Source of the DNA: Gemmatimonadota bacterium
Lineage (GTDB): Bacteria > Gemmatimonadota > Gemmatimonadetes > Gemmatimonadales > GWC2-71-9
DNA: 64,000 nt
Assembly: GCA_016713785.1 (NCBI GenBank)
Contig: JADJOM010000002.1
Coordinates: forward strand, 434,001 to 498,000
Reading direction: 5' to 3'
How positions within the stretch are numbered: position 1 is the stretch's first letter; every line of letters starts with the position of its first letter. The position numbers and the translations under genes were made by a program. Below, one piece after another: positions 47,244-55,796 of this stretch. The notes beneath the pieces are model-generated. The model searched no databases. It was not told the DNA's origin and saw nothing but the letters and a program-made list of their open reading frames with translations.

Positions 47244-48212
47244 ATGGCCGACGCCCCGAAGAAGAAGACCACCCGCAAGCGGGTGAAGACGATCGAGCCC
47301 CGCGGGCTCACCGCCCGGCAGGTGGCCGGCGGAGAGCCGCCCAAGGCGGTCCAGGCGCTGGCGGAGCACATCGCCGAAGACGGTGGCACCGTCCTCGGCG
47401 CATACCGCGAGCCCCTCGGCGGGCAGTGGCAGGTGCTCGCCGCGCTGCCCATCGAGATCCTCGAGCCCACCCCGTACCAGCGGGACCGCTCCGAGACCCA
47501 CGTCGCCCGCCTCGCCGACGCCATGGACCGGCTGGGCCGCTTCATGGACCCGGTGATCGCCGTGCGCAGCGCCCCGGGGAAGTACTGGACCCCGAACGGC
47601 AACCACCGTCTCGGGGCCATGCTCGCGCTGGGCGCCCGCGCCCTGGTGGCGCTGGTGGTGCCCGAGCCCGAGGTGGCGCACCGCATCCTCGTGCTCAACT
47701 GCGAGAAGGCCCACAACGTCCGCGAGCGCGCCCTCGAGGTGATCCGCCTGGCGGAGGCGCTGGCCCAGCTCGACGACCGCGCCGAGAAGAGCTACGAGAC
47801 CGAGTTCGAGGAACCCTCGCTGCTCACCCTGGGCTGCTGCTACCAGCAGAACGGCCGCTTCTCGGGCGGCGCCTACCATCCCGTGCTCAAGCGCTGCGAG
47901 GCGTTCCTGGGCAGCAGGCTCTCCCACGCCCTCGCCACCCGGCGGGCCCGGGCGGAGCGGCTGCTGGAGCTCGACGCCGCGGTGGTCGAGGCGGTGCAGG
48001 GGCTCAAGGCGCGCGGCTTCGAGAGCCCTTACCTCAAGGCGTTTGTGCTGGCGCGGCTCAACCCGCTCCGCTTCACGCTCAAGCGCGGCCAGAAGGCCGA
48101 CTTCGACGAGACCATCGCCAGGATGCTGGCCGGCGCACGGAAGTTCGACGCGGGCAAGGTGAAGGCCGACCAGGTGGCCCGGGCCGGCGGGGCCCCGGAG
48201 GGGGCCGACTAG
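47244..48212 (+). CDS. ParB N-terminal-domain protein, not plasmid-type
   Basis: The 322-residue protein has a Lys-rich head (PKKKTTRKRVKTIE) and a ParB/Srx-like fold near residues 75-165: IEILEPTPYQRDRSETHVARLADAM, DPVIAVRSAPGKYWTPNGNHRLGAMLALGA. NGNHR corresponds to the GxxR box of ParB-like CTP/nucleotide-binding domains. The C-terminal half has no helix-turn-helix that I recognise. It is not next to a ParA gene. The upstream open frame through the heptamers is in phase but would give a repetitive FPFPVS leader, so ATG 47244 is chosen. Confidence 0.8.
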   Translation: MADAPKKKTTRKRVKTIEPRGLTARQVAGGEPPKAVQALAEHIAEDGGTVLGAYREPLGGQWQVLAALPIEILEPTPYQRDRSETHVARLADAMDRLGRFMDPVIAVRSAPGKYWTPNGNHRLGAMLALGARALVALVVPEPEVAHRILVLNCEKAHNVRERALEVIRLAEALAQLDDRAEKSYETEFEEPSLLTLGCCYQQNGRFSGGAYHPVLKRCEAFLGSRLSHALATRRARAERLLELDAAVVEAVQGLKARGFESPYLKAFVLARLNPLRFTLKRGQKADFDETIARMLAGARKFDAGKVKADQVARAGGAPEGAD

Positions 48213-48222
48213 CGTTCTCCCC

Positions 48223-48251
48223 TTGCGCTTCTACAGGAGTGGCCCTAACGT
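48223..48251 (+). promoter_or_regulatory. padR promoter TTGCGC-17-TAACGT
   Basis: TTGCGC (48223-48228) and TAACGT (48246-48251) are 17 bases apart. The -35 hexamer and the spacing equal those of the chaN-like promoter. A start about six bases downstream would leave a leader with AGAGGAG ahead of the ATG at 48279. Confidence 0.65.
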
Positions 48252-48264
48252 CTCCTGTAGAAGC
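48227..48264. promoter_or_regulatory. PadR operator: perfect 13-bp inverted repeat
   Basis: GCTTCTACAGGAG (48227-48239) and CTCCTGTAGAAGC (48252-48264) are exact reverse complements separated by 12 bases. The repeat covers the end of the -35, the spacer and the bases just after the -10, so binding would block RNA polymerase. This fits autoregulation by the PadR protein encoded immediately downstream. Confidence 0.75.
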
Positions 48265-48278
48265 CCGAGAGGAGACCG

Positions 48279-48611
48279 ATGTCCGACGACCGCCTGGAGC
48301 TGCCCCAGGGCACGCTCGACCTGCTGATCCTCAAGGCCCTGTCGCTGGGAGCCCAGCATGGCTGGGCCATCTCCGAGCGCCTGCACCAGGTCTCCCGCGC
48401 CACCCTCCAGGTGCCGCAGGGGTCGCTGTATCCCGCGCTGCACCGGCTGGAACGGCGGGGCTGGATCGCCGCCCACTGGGACGCTTCCGACAACAATCGC
48501 CGCGCCAAGTACTACGAACTCACCCGCGACGGCCGCCGCCAGCTCAAGGTGGAGGCCGCCGAGTGGCGACGCCTCACCGTGGCGGTGGACCTCGTGCTGG
48601 GGATGGGCTGA
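48279..48611 (+). CDS. PadR-family transcriptional regulator
   Basis: The 110-residue protein is a short PadR: PQGTLDLLILKALSLGAQHGWAISERL (helix-turn-helix), VPQGSLYPALHRLERRGWIAAHW with the recognition helix and wing, and a C-terminal helix RDGRRQLKVEAAEWRRL for dimer contact. It likely represses its own promoter and the following ADOP permease gene, which starts three bases after its stop. Ligand unknown. RBS AGAGGAG is well placed before the ATG. Confidence 0.93.
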   Translation: MSDDRLELPQGTLDLLILKALSLGAQHGWAISERLHQVSRATLQVPQGSLYPALHRLERRGWIAAHWDASDNNRRAKYYELTRDGRRQLKVEAAEWRRLTVAVDLVLGMG

Positions 48612-48614
48612 CCG

Positions 48615-51320
48615 GTGTGGGCCCGGCTGTGGAGCGAAGCGCGCTATCGCGCCCGCGCGGTCTTCCGCCGCGAGGCGCTGGAGCGGGAGCTCGACGAGGA
48701 GCTGCGCTTCCACCTGGAGCAGGAGGCGGCCCGCCACCGCGCCGCGGGGCTTCCCGCGGCCGAGGCCATGCGCCAGGCCCGGCTGGCCTTCGGGGGCCTG
48801 GAGGTGGTCAAGGAGCAGACCCGCGACGGCCGCGGCGTCCGCTGGCTGGACCGGGCGGGCCAGGACCTCCGCTACGCCGTGCGCGCGCTCCGGCGCACCC
48901 CCGGCTTCACCGTCGCGGTGATCGCCACGCTGGGGCTCGGCGTCGGGATCAACGCGGCGATGTTCGGCATCGTGGACCGGCTGCTCTTCCGCGCGCCACC
49001 CCTGCTGCGCGACCCTGCCCGGGTACACCGGGTCTACCTCCAGTGGCACAACCGGAACGGGCTGGCCACCGGCGCGATGATGGGGTACGCCAGCTACCTC
49101 GACTTCCGGCGCGCCACCACCCAGTTCGATGCCCTGGCGGGATACAGCGTGCGGTCCCTCCCGGTCGGCTCCGGTCCGGCGAGCGCGGAGCTGCCGGTCG
49201 GCGTGATCTCGGCAACGCTCTTCGACTTCTTCGACGCCGCGCCGGTGCTCGGGCGGTTCTTCACCGCGGCGGAGGATACGGTGCCGCTCGGTGCCCAGGT
49301 GGCGGTGCTGAGCCATGGCTTCTGGCAGGCCCGCTACGGGGGGCGCCCGGACGCGCTCGGGCAGGTGCTGCGGGTCGGGACCGCCGCGTACACGATCATC
49401 GGTGTCGCCCCGCGGGGCTTCGAGGGGATCAGCGACGAGGGCCCGCCCGCCCTCTTCATCCCGATCACCGCCTACGCGGGCGTCTTTCGCGCCGGGCCCA
49501 ACGTGGCCAACTACTACACCCGCTACAATTGGAGCTGGATGCAGCTGGTGGTGCGCCGGAAGCCCGGCGTCACCCGGGCCGCGGCGGAGGCGGACCTGAG
49601 CCGGGCCCAGCGGCAGAGCTATGAGGCCCAGCGGGCCATCAGCCCCGGGATGACCGCCCCGGAGATCGCCCGGCCGGCGGCACTCGCGGGCCCGGTGCAG
49701 GCCGAGCGGGGCCCCAACCAGAGCACCGTGACCCGGGTGGCCACCTGGGTGAGCGGGGTGGCGCTGATCGTGCTCCTCATCGCCTGCGCCAACGTGGCCA
49801 ACCTCATGCTCGCGCGCGCAGTCCGCCGCCGCCGCGAGATCGCGGTACGGCTCGCGCTCGGCGTGAGCCGCGGCCGGTTGTTCGGGCAGCTGCTCACCGA
49901 GAGCCTGCTCCTCGCCGGCGCCGGCGCGGTGGTCGGCCTGCTGCTGGCCCGCACCGGCGGGGCCCTCCTGCGCGCGCTGTTCCTGCCCGCGAACGTCGCG
50001 GCGGGGACCCTCGCCGATCCGCGCACCGCGGCGTTCGTCCTGGCCGTCGCGGCACTCGCCGGCGGCCTGACCGGGCTGGCGCCCCTGCTCCAGGCCCGTC
50101 GCACCGACCTGGTCGAGGCGCTCAAGTCCGGCGCCCGGGACGGCGGCTACCGGCGCTCCCGCCTCCGCACCGGCCTGCTGGCGCTCCAGGCTGCCCTGTC
50201 CGTGGTGCTGCTGGTCGGCGCCGCGCTGTTCGTGCAGAGCCTCCGCAACGTCCGCGCGCTCCGCCTCGGGTACGACGTCGATCCGGTGGTGTACATCTAC
50301 CCTGAGCAGCGCGGGGCCCGGCTCGCCGACGCCGAGGCCGCGGCGCTGCGGTTGCGGCTGCTCGAGTCCGCCCGCGCGGTGCCCGGGGTCGAGTCGGCCG
50401 CGCTGGGCCTGACGGTGCCGTTCTGGGATACCTGGAACGACAACCTCTTCGTGGCGGGGATCGACTCGGTGGAGCGGCTGGGGAGCTTCACCATCCAGGC
50501 CGGCTCGCCGGAGTTCTTCGCCACCCTCGGCACCCGCATCCTCCGGGGCCGCGGGTTCACCGCGGAGGACCGCGCCGGGGCGCCGCTCGTGGCGGTGGTG
50601 AGCCAGGCGATGGCCGGCACGCTCTGGCCCGGCCGCGAGGCCCTCGGGGAGTGCTTCCGGATCGGCGCGGACACGGTCCCCTGCACCACCGTCGTGGGCA
50701 TTGCCGAGGACATCCACCAGAACAGCGTCACCACCGACCGGGGCCTGAGCTACTACCTCCCGATCGCGCAGTTCCACCCCGAGGCGGCGGTCATCTTTGC
50801 CCGGGGGCGGGGGCAGGGCCGCGAGGTGCGGGAGGTGCTCCGCCAGACCCTGCAGCCCGAGATGCCCGGCGAGGGCTACGTCAACGTGACCCCGCTGCGC
50901 GACATCGTGGATCCCGAGCTCCGCTCCTGGCAGCTCGGGGCCACGATGTTCGTGGCCCTCGGCGGACTGGCACTGGTGCTCGCGGCGGTCGGCCTCTACG
51001 GGGTGATGGCCTACGACGTGGCCCAGCGCGCCCACGAGCTCGGGGTGCGGATGGCGCTCGGCGCGCGGGCGCCGGACGTGGTACGGATGGTGGTGGGTGA
51101 CGGGATGCGGATCGCCTTCGCCGGGGTGGCGGTGGGGAGCCTCATCGCCCTCTGGTCGGGGCGGTGGCTGGCGCCGCTCCTGTTCGAGCAGTCCCCCGCC
51201 GATCCCGTGGTGTTCGGCGTCGTCGCCGGGGTCCTGCTGCTGGTGGCGGCCCTGGCCACCGCCATCCCGGCGCTGCGCGCCACGCGGGTCAGCCCCACCG
51301 TGGCGCTCCGCACGGAGTAG
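48615..51320 (+). CDS. ADOP-type (MacB/FtsX-like) ABC permease
   Basis: The 901-residue protein has an N-terminal helical region (RRE, ELDEELRFHLEQEAARHRAAG), two repeats of a MacB periplasmic core and FtsX-like membrane helices. I count about eight segments, e.g. GFTVAVIATLGLGVGINAAM, ALIVLLIACANVANLMLA, GATMFVALGGLALVLAAVGL and VFGVVAGVLLLVAALATAI. ADOP permeases lack an ATPase in the same operon and are named for their abundance in Acidobacteria; their substrate is unknown but lipid or antibiotic export is often assumed. GTG start. Co-transcribed with the PadR regulator, which may control it. Confidence 0.93.
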   Translation: MWARLWSEARYRARAVFRREALERELDEELRFHLEQEAARHRAAGLPAAEAMRQARLAFGGLEVVKEQTRDGRGVRWLDRAGQDLRYAVRALRRTPGFTVAVIATLGLGVGINAAMFGIVDRLLFRAPPLLRDPARVHRVYLQWHNRNGLATGAMMGYASYLDFRRATTQFDALAGYSVRSLPVGSGPASAELPVGVISATLFDFFDAAPVLGRFFTAAEDTVPLGAQVAVLSHGFWQARYGGRPDALGQVLRVGTAAYTIIGVAPRGFEGISDEGPPALFIPITAYAGVFRAGPNVANYYTRYNWSWMQLVVRRKPGVTRAAAEADLSRAQRQSYEAQRAISPGMTAPEIARPAALAGPVQAERGPNQSTVTRVATWVSGVALIVLLIACANVANLMLARAVRRRREIAVRLALGVSRGRLFGQLLTESLLLAGAGAVVGLLLARTGGALLRALFLPANVAAGTLADPRTAAFVLAVAALAGGLTGLAPLLQARRTDLVEALKSGARDGGYRRSRLRTGLLALQAALSVVLLVGAALFVQSLRNVRALRLGYDVDPVVYIYPEQRGARLADAEAAALRLRLLESARAVPGVESAALGLTVPFWDTWNDNLFVAGIDSVERLGSFTIQAGSPEFFATLGTRILRGRGFTAEDRAGAPLVAVVSQAMAGTLWPGREALGECFRIGADTVPCTTVVGIAEDIHQNSVTTDRGLSYYLPIAQFHPEAAVIFARGRGQGREVREVLRQTLQPEMPGEGYVNVTPLRDIVDPELRSWQLGATMFVALGGLALVLAAVGLYGVMAYDVAQRAHELGVRMALGARAPDVVRMVVGDGMRIAFAGVAVGSLIALWSGRWLAPLLFEQSPADPVVFGVVAGVLLLVAALATAIPALRATRVSPTVALRTE

Positions 51321-51329
51321 CGCGCCCGC

Positions 51330-51779
51330 TCAGCTCGAGTGGTCGTGGATGATCCGCCACCCCGCCGCGGTGTGCTCCCAGATGGTGGTGAAGCGGCAGG
51401 TGTAGTCGGGCTTGCCACCGCCGGTGAGGATGCACTGGCCGGTCAGCATGGCATGGTCGCGGCCCAGCATGGTGACCACCAGGTGGTCGAAGGCGAGCTG
51501 CTGCGCCGGCTGGCCGCCGGCCCAGAACCCCCGCTCCAGCAGTCCCCGGATCACCGCGCGGCCCACGATCGGGCCGTTCTTCCCCATCATCGCCGCCGAG
51601 TCGGTGTAGAGCGCCACGTGGCTGTCGAGGTCGCCGCGGTTCCAGGCCGCGGCCGACGCGTCCATGGCCCGCAGCAGCTCGGTGCGTGGCCCCGCGGGCG
51701 GTGGCGCGCTGGCGGGAGCGGCGCCGTGGCAGGCGGCCAGGGACAGGGCCAGGAGGAGCGTGGAGGCCAGGCGACGCAT
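51330..51779 (-). CDS. NTF2-like (DUF4440/SnoaL) lipoprotein
   Basis: The 149-residue protein has a lipobox (LLLALSLAACHG), followed by a SnoaL-like fold: AMDASAAAWNRGDLDSHVALYTDSAAMMGKN, FDHLVVTMLGRDHAMLTGQ, TCRFTTIWEHTAAGWRIIHDH. The family includes polyketide cyclases and isomerases as well as ligand binders; no catalytic residues can be assigned. It converges on the ADOP gene, ending nine bases after it. Confidence 0.85.
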   Translation of the reverse strand: MRRLASTLLLALSLAACHGAAPASAPPPAGPRTELLRAMDASAAAWNRGDLDSHVALYTDSAAMMGKNGPIVGRAVIRGLLERGFWAGGQPAQQLAFDHLVVTMLGRDHAMLTGQCILTGGGKPDYTCRFTTIWEHTAAGWRIIHDHSS

Positions 51780-51888
51780 GCGATCTCCGGATGGGGGAAC
51801 GGGCGGGAACGGGAGCCCGGCCTGTACGGCACCCGGACGGGGCGGGTTTCCCGCGTTCCAGCCTTCACCATGACCGGGCGGGAAACGA

Positions 51889-51924
51889 CTCGCCGCCGGC
51901 CCTCTCGCGAGGGCCGGCGGCGAG
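51889..51924 (-). terminator. Perfect 16-bp hairpin downstream of the HAF/PKD gene
   Basis: CTCGCCGCCGGCCCTC (51889-51904) and GAGGGCCGGCGGCGAG (51909-51924) are exact complements around a TCGC loop. On the minus strand the stem follows the stop by 18 bases and is followed by TCGTTTCCC, a short T-containing tail. This makes a good intrinsic terminator candidate. Confidence 0.65.
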
Positions 51925-51942
51925 GACGCGGGTCCGGGCGCG

Positions 51943-53937
51943 TCAGGGAACGGTGACGGTCTGCGTGGTGCTGTGGGTGGCCCCGCCGTTGTCGGTCACG
52001 GTGAGCGTGAGCGCCAGGGTCCGCGCCGACGGGAAGGTGCGGCTGAACGACGCCGCGGTGGCGACGGTGGTGCCGTTGGCGAGCTTCCAGCTGTAGCCCG
52101 TGATGGTGCCGTCGGGGTCGGTCGAGCCGGTCCCGTTGAAGGTGCAGGCGTGCGCCGTGGTGCAGCTCCAGGTGAAGCTGGCCACCGGCGGCTGGTTGGT
52201 GCCGCCGCCCGTGACCGTCACGGTCTTCGTGACGCTGCTGGTGGCGCCATTGTTGTCCGTCACGGTCAGCGTCAGCGCAAAGGTGCGCGCCGACGGGAAG
52301 GTGCGGCTGAACGAGGCCGCGGTGGAGACGGTGGTGCCGGAGGACATCTTCCAGGTGTAGCCGGTGATGGTGCCATCCGGGTCGGTCGAGCCGGTCCCGT
52401 TGAAGCTGCAGGCAAGCCCGGTGCAGCTCCAGGTGAAGCTGGCCACCGGCGGCTGGTTGGTCGGGGGCGTGACGCTCGGGATGACCGACTTGGCCAGCGC
52501 GCCACGGGTCTTGTCGAAGGTCCGCCCGCCGAGGGTGACCTTCTCGACCAGGAACTCGATGGAGCCCACGCCACAGGGGCCGCGATCGCTGAAGCTCACC
52601 ACCCCGGCGGCATTGGTGGTGCCGGTGACGGCGTGGCTGGTCCAGTAATCGTCCATGAAGCGGCCGTTTACCACCGCGCTGGCCAGGGGGGCGCCGTTCT
52701 CGTCGGTGACCGTCACCGACGCGCTGGCCTGGTTGTACATGCTGCCGCCCTGGAAGCAGGAGCCGGGATTGCCCGGGTCCTGCACGAACTGCGCGGTGAG
52801 CGTGGCCGTGGCCAGGAGGCAACTGGCGCCGCACGGGGAGGCCGGGGTGAGCCGCACCAGCCGCGGGCTGGTCCCGAAGTACACCGAGGCGAGCATCTGG
52901 CCGCTCGCGTTGAGCGGGCCGCCGCCGCCGACGCCCCGGGCGCCGTACGCCGGGGAGATCAGGCCGAGGATGCCCTGCGCCAGGCCGGTGGGGCCGCCGG
53001 CCACGACGCCGGTGCTGCTCACGGTGCCGGTGATGTCGAGCGCGTCGTTGATGCCGCCGACGCCATAGCCGGTCAGGTGGCCGGTGGGGATGCCCGAGAG
53101 CTGCTGCCACGCGCCGCCGCGCGGCAGGCGGTACAGGTAGACCAGGTTCTGGCTGCCGCTGGTGATCAGGAACCGGGCCTGGTCGCCGTTGTCATTGATG
53201 GCCGAGGCGCCGCGGCTGGCGCCGAAGAAGCCGGCCGGGGGCGCGGGGAGCGGCGTGAAGCTGGCGGGATTGCCCAGCTGGTACCAGCCGGTCGCGGTGC
53301 TCACCGCGCCGCCGGGGCTCATCCCCTCGGGGATGTCGTTCGGGTAGCCCTGGGTGGCCAGGTTGACCATCCCGGTCGACGCCGACCACAGGTAGGGCGC
53401 GGCCGCGGTGGGAATCGCGCCGCCGGTGGAGGACCAGCCCACCACGCGGCCCTGCTCGTCGATGCCGGCGGTGGTGGTGGTGGACATCCCCGGGAGGGCG
53501 CCCAGGTCCTGCACGGTGTAGCCGGCCCCGCTCGGCGTCCACACCGCCGCGCGGGTGTTCACGCCGGGAATGCCGGCCACGCCCGCGATCACCCCCTGGT
53601 TGTTGATCGAGCCGGGGTAGATGCCCGACAGCCCGGGCACCGCCGGCAGCACGATCCGGGTCCCGCCCCGCCAGGCCACCGTCTCCTGGGGCGGCAGGCA
53701 GAAGGGCCCGCAGCCGGTGTCGAGGTACGAGGTGCCGATGACGTCGCCGGCGTTGTTCATGTCCGCCCCGGTGGCGGCGGTGGCGATGAACTCGACGGCG
53801 TACATGCCGGCCACGGCCGAGGCGCGGACGGCCTCCGGGGCGCCGATCGTGGGCTCCAGCCGATCCGCGTCGCAGCCGGCGGTCAGCAGGGCGGCGGCCA
53901 GCAGCGCGCCGCGGAGGAGTGTGGAACGGTGGGTCAT
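51943..53937 (-). CDS. HAF-repeat secreted lipoprotein with two PKD domains
   Basis: The 664-residue protein has a lipobox (ALLTAGCDAD), then HAF-type repeats with a D-x-N-x-x-G-x-x-x-G core (ATGADMNNAGDVIGTSYL, SINNQGVIAGVAG, GIDEQGRVVGWS, AINDNGDQARFL, GINDALDITG; residues about 45-330), a middle Cys-rich beta region and two PKD domains at the C-terminus (about 510-580 and 590-660; PPVASFTWSCTG, DPDGTITGYTWK). It is probably displayed on the cell surface or released; ligand unknown. SD CAGGAG precedes the ATG. Confidence 0.88.
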   Translation of the reverse strand: MTHRSTLLRGALLAAALLTAGCDADRLEPTIGAPEAVRASAVAGMYAVEFIATAATGADMNNAGDVIGTSYLDTGCGPFCLPPQETVAWRGGTRIVLPAVPGLSGIYPGSINNQGVIAGVAGIPGVNTRAAVWTPSGAGYTVQDLGALPGMSTTTTAGIDEQGRVVGWSSTGGAIPTAAAPYLWSASTGMVNLATQGYPNDIPEGMSPGGAVSTATGWYQLGNPASFTPLPAPPAGFFGASRGASAINDNGDQARFLITSGSQNLVYLYRLPRGGAWQQLSGIPTGHLTGYGVGGINDALDITGTVSSTGVVAGGPTGLAQGILGLISPAYGARGVGGGGPLNASGQMLASVYFGTSPRLVRLTPASPCGASCLLATATLTAQFVQDPGNPGSCFQGGSMYNQASASVTVTDENGAPLASAVVNGRFMDDYWTSHAVTGTTNAAGVVSFSDRGPCGVGSIEFLVEKVTLGGRTFDKTRGALAKSVIPSVTPPTNQPPVASFTWSCTGLACSFNGTGSTDPDGTITGYTWKMSSGTTVSTAASFSRTFPSARTFALTLTVTDNNGATSSVTKTVTVTGGGTNQPPVASFTWSCTTAHACTFNGTGSTDPDGTITGYSWKLANGTTVATAASFSRTFPSARTLALTLTVTDNGGATHSTTQTVTVP
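51960..52455 (-). repeat. Near-identical tandem repeat encoding the two PKD domains
   Basis: The segments at about 52000-52200 and 52245-52455 agree over long stretches, with differences of a few bases (for example GTGCGGCTGAACGA and CAGCTCCAGGTGAAGCTGG in both copies). The encoded domains share SARTFALTLTVTD/SARTLALTLTVTD. This indicates a recent or gene-converted duplication. Confidence 0.8.
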
Positions 53938-53993
53938 GACAACTCCTGGCTCAGGGGATGCCGGCGCGCCTTCCGTGCCGCGCCGGCGGAGGG

Positions 53994-55388
53994 TCAGCGC
54001 ACTCGGATGGTGAGGGTGTTGGAGGTGGCCGTCGCGCCCCGCGCGTCGGTCACCCGCGCCCGCACGGTGAAGGTGCCGGCCCGGGTGTAGGTACGGGTGA
54101 CGGCCACGCTTCCGGCGGTGGCAAGGCTGCCGGTGGTGGTGCCGGTGCCCCAGGAAACGGTGTAGGGCCACGGACCGTCCCCGGCGTCGGGGTCCGCCAG
54201 CGTCAGGGTGATCCGGGCGGCCTGACCTACGCGGATGCTGGTCGGGCCGGCGGCGGCCAGCGTCACGGCGGGCGGGGTGTTCGGGCCGCCACCGACGGGC
54301 GCCACCGTCCACATCACCGCGTGCACCCCCTGACCCGCGGGGAAGTACGCCTCGCCGACCACGGCGCCCTGGTTGTTGATGCCGCGCGCCACCGAGGCGT
54401 TCACCGCCGCGTTCGGCCAGGGGTCGAGGGGGATGTGCTGGCCCTGCTTCCACAGCGCCCCGGTGGTGCCCACCGTCCCGACCACGTCGCCGCTGTCGTT
54501 GATCTCGCTGACCACGCTGGCCAGCCGGGCGGGCATCGGGAGCGCGCTCACCACCCCGTGCTTCCAGACCACCGGGGTGCCGCCGTTGCTGAGGCCCGCC
54601 ACGTCGCCCCGCGTGTTGATCGACCGCCCCACCGACTGCAGGAACGGGCCCGGCAGGTCGGGCAGCACGGTGAAGGTCCCGTTGGTCCACACGAAGGCGT
54701 ACTGCCGGGCGCCGGTGCCGCCGGCGGTGCCGGTGCCCGTGACCTGCCCGGCGTCATTGATGTCGTACGCCATCGAGTAGTTGCCGCCGGGGATCACGCC
54801 GATGTCCTGGAACAGGAGCCCGTTCCGCCAGATGCCGGCATGCTGGTAGGCCGGGACCGTCCCGCCCCCGCCGGTGCCGCCCCCCGCCACGTCGCCGGCG
54901 GCGTTGAGGCCGTTGGCGGCCGCGCCCGAGGCGGTGGTGCCCGGCAGCGGCTGCAGCTTGACGGCCGTGCCGTTGTCCCAGAACACGCCGTAGGCAATCG
55001 TCGAGTTCTGCCTGGCGAATCCCACCAGCTGGCGGCGTTCGTTGAGCTGGGTGGCGGTGGTGACCGCCGAGCCCGGCTGCGGCAGGGTGTCGACGATGAC
55101 CCCGTTCTGCCAGATCACCCGGCGGTTGACGCCACTCGCGTCACTGGCGAGGCCGACCACCTCGCCGAGGTTGTTGATGTCGTACGCCGAGGAGAAGGTG
55201 CCGCCGGGCAGCATGCCCAGGTCGGTGATCGTGACCTGCCAGTTCCCCACGACGCGGGTGACCGAGTTGGCCGTGCCCGCCAGCTCGGCGCTGGTGGGCG
55301 CGAGGGCCGCGGGCGCCGAGCCATCGGCGCAGGCGACAAGGGCAAGGAGGCCGGCGGCGCCGAGCCAGGGGGAGATCCGACAATGCAT
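53994..55388 (-). CDS. HAF-repeat secreted protein with one PKD domain, paralogue of the downstream gene
   Basis: The 464-residue protein starts MHCRISPWLGAAGLLALVACADG, a lipobox signal peptide, and contains HAF repeats throughout: SSAYDINNLGEVVGLASDA, GLNAAGDVAGGG, MAYDINDAGQVTGTG, SINTRGDVAGLSNGG, EINDSGDVVGTVG and GINNQGAVVGEAYF, each followed by a Trp/Tyr-rich strand. One PKD-like domain (about residues 370-464) follows. Its stop is 56 bases upstream of the second, PKD-rich HAF gene and both share the same orientation. They are probably expressed together. Confidence 0.88.
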   Translation of the reverse strand: MHCRISPWLGAAGLLALVACADGSAPAALAPTSAELAGTANSVTRVVGNWQVTITDLGMLPGGTFSSAYDINNLGEVVGLASDASGVNRRVIWQNGVIVDTLPQPGSAVTTATQLNERRQLVGFARQNSTIAYGVFWDNGTAVKLQPLPGTTASGAAANGLNAAGDVAGGGTGGGGTVPAYQHAGIWRNGLLFQDIGVIPGGNYSMAYDINDAGQVTGTGTAGGTGARQYAFVWTNGTFTVLPDLPGPFLQSVGRSINTRGDVAGLSNGGTPVVWKHGVVSALPMPARLASVVSEINDSGDVVGTVGTTGALWKQGQHIPLDPWPNAAVNASVARGINNQGAVVGEAYFPAGQGVHAVMWTVAPVGGGPNTPPAVTLAAAGPTSIRVGQAARITLTLADPDAGDGPWPYTVSWGTGTTTGSLATAGSVAVTRTYTRAGTFTVRARVTDARGATATSNTLTIRVR

Positions 55389-55796
55389 GGTGCTGCTCCA
55401 GGAGGTGAAGTCGATCGGGGTCGGGCGCGTGCATCCGACGGGGTGCCGGGTGGGGCCACAAACTACCAGCATATTGATGTGCGATTGATGAACGTGCCGT
55501 GAGTACGTCAGCCGCTCGCCCGGCGGCCTCATGCAGCGCCACGCAACACCCGCAGCGAAACGGGACGGACCCATGGCGCGGGCCCGGAGGCCACGCCGGT
55601 GGTCGGCGTGGCGTGCCCCGGAAGCGCAGCATCCGGGCCGCGGCGCGCCCGGCAGGTGGTGGGGAGCTAAGTCGTGCGGTGGGAGGCGATTGCGCGGGGA
55701 AGGCGGGGCTCCGGGCCCGTGCGGCCTGTCGCGCAACGGTACAGGCTGGAATGTTGTAGATTGTCGGCGTTCATCTTCCTCCTGCGGAGCACCCGG
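55389..55796. other. Intergenic region between divergent HAF and galE genes
   Basis: This 408-base region has no convincing gene. A slightly AT-richer patch at 55460-55495 includes ATTGATG twice (55473-55479 and 55484-55490), 11 bases apart, which could be a regulator site or part of the HAF promoter. Near galE there is a TAGATT hexamer at 55757-55762. Confidence 0.6.
55757..55762 (+). promoter_or_regulatory. Possible -10 hexamer TAGATT
   Basis: TAGATT lies 34 bases before the galE ATG. The same hexamer is found ahead of the genes at 9869 and 24924. No -35 match is clear. Confidence 0.35.

Noticed and set aside
47244..48212. Plasmid partition (ParB) gene
   Set aside because: There is no ParA partner, no parS site and no helix-turn-helix; only the N-terminal ParB-like domain is present in an otherwise chromosomal context.
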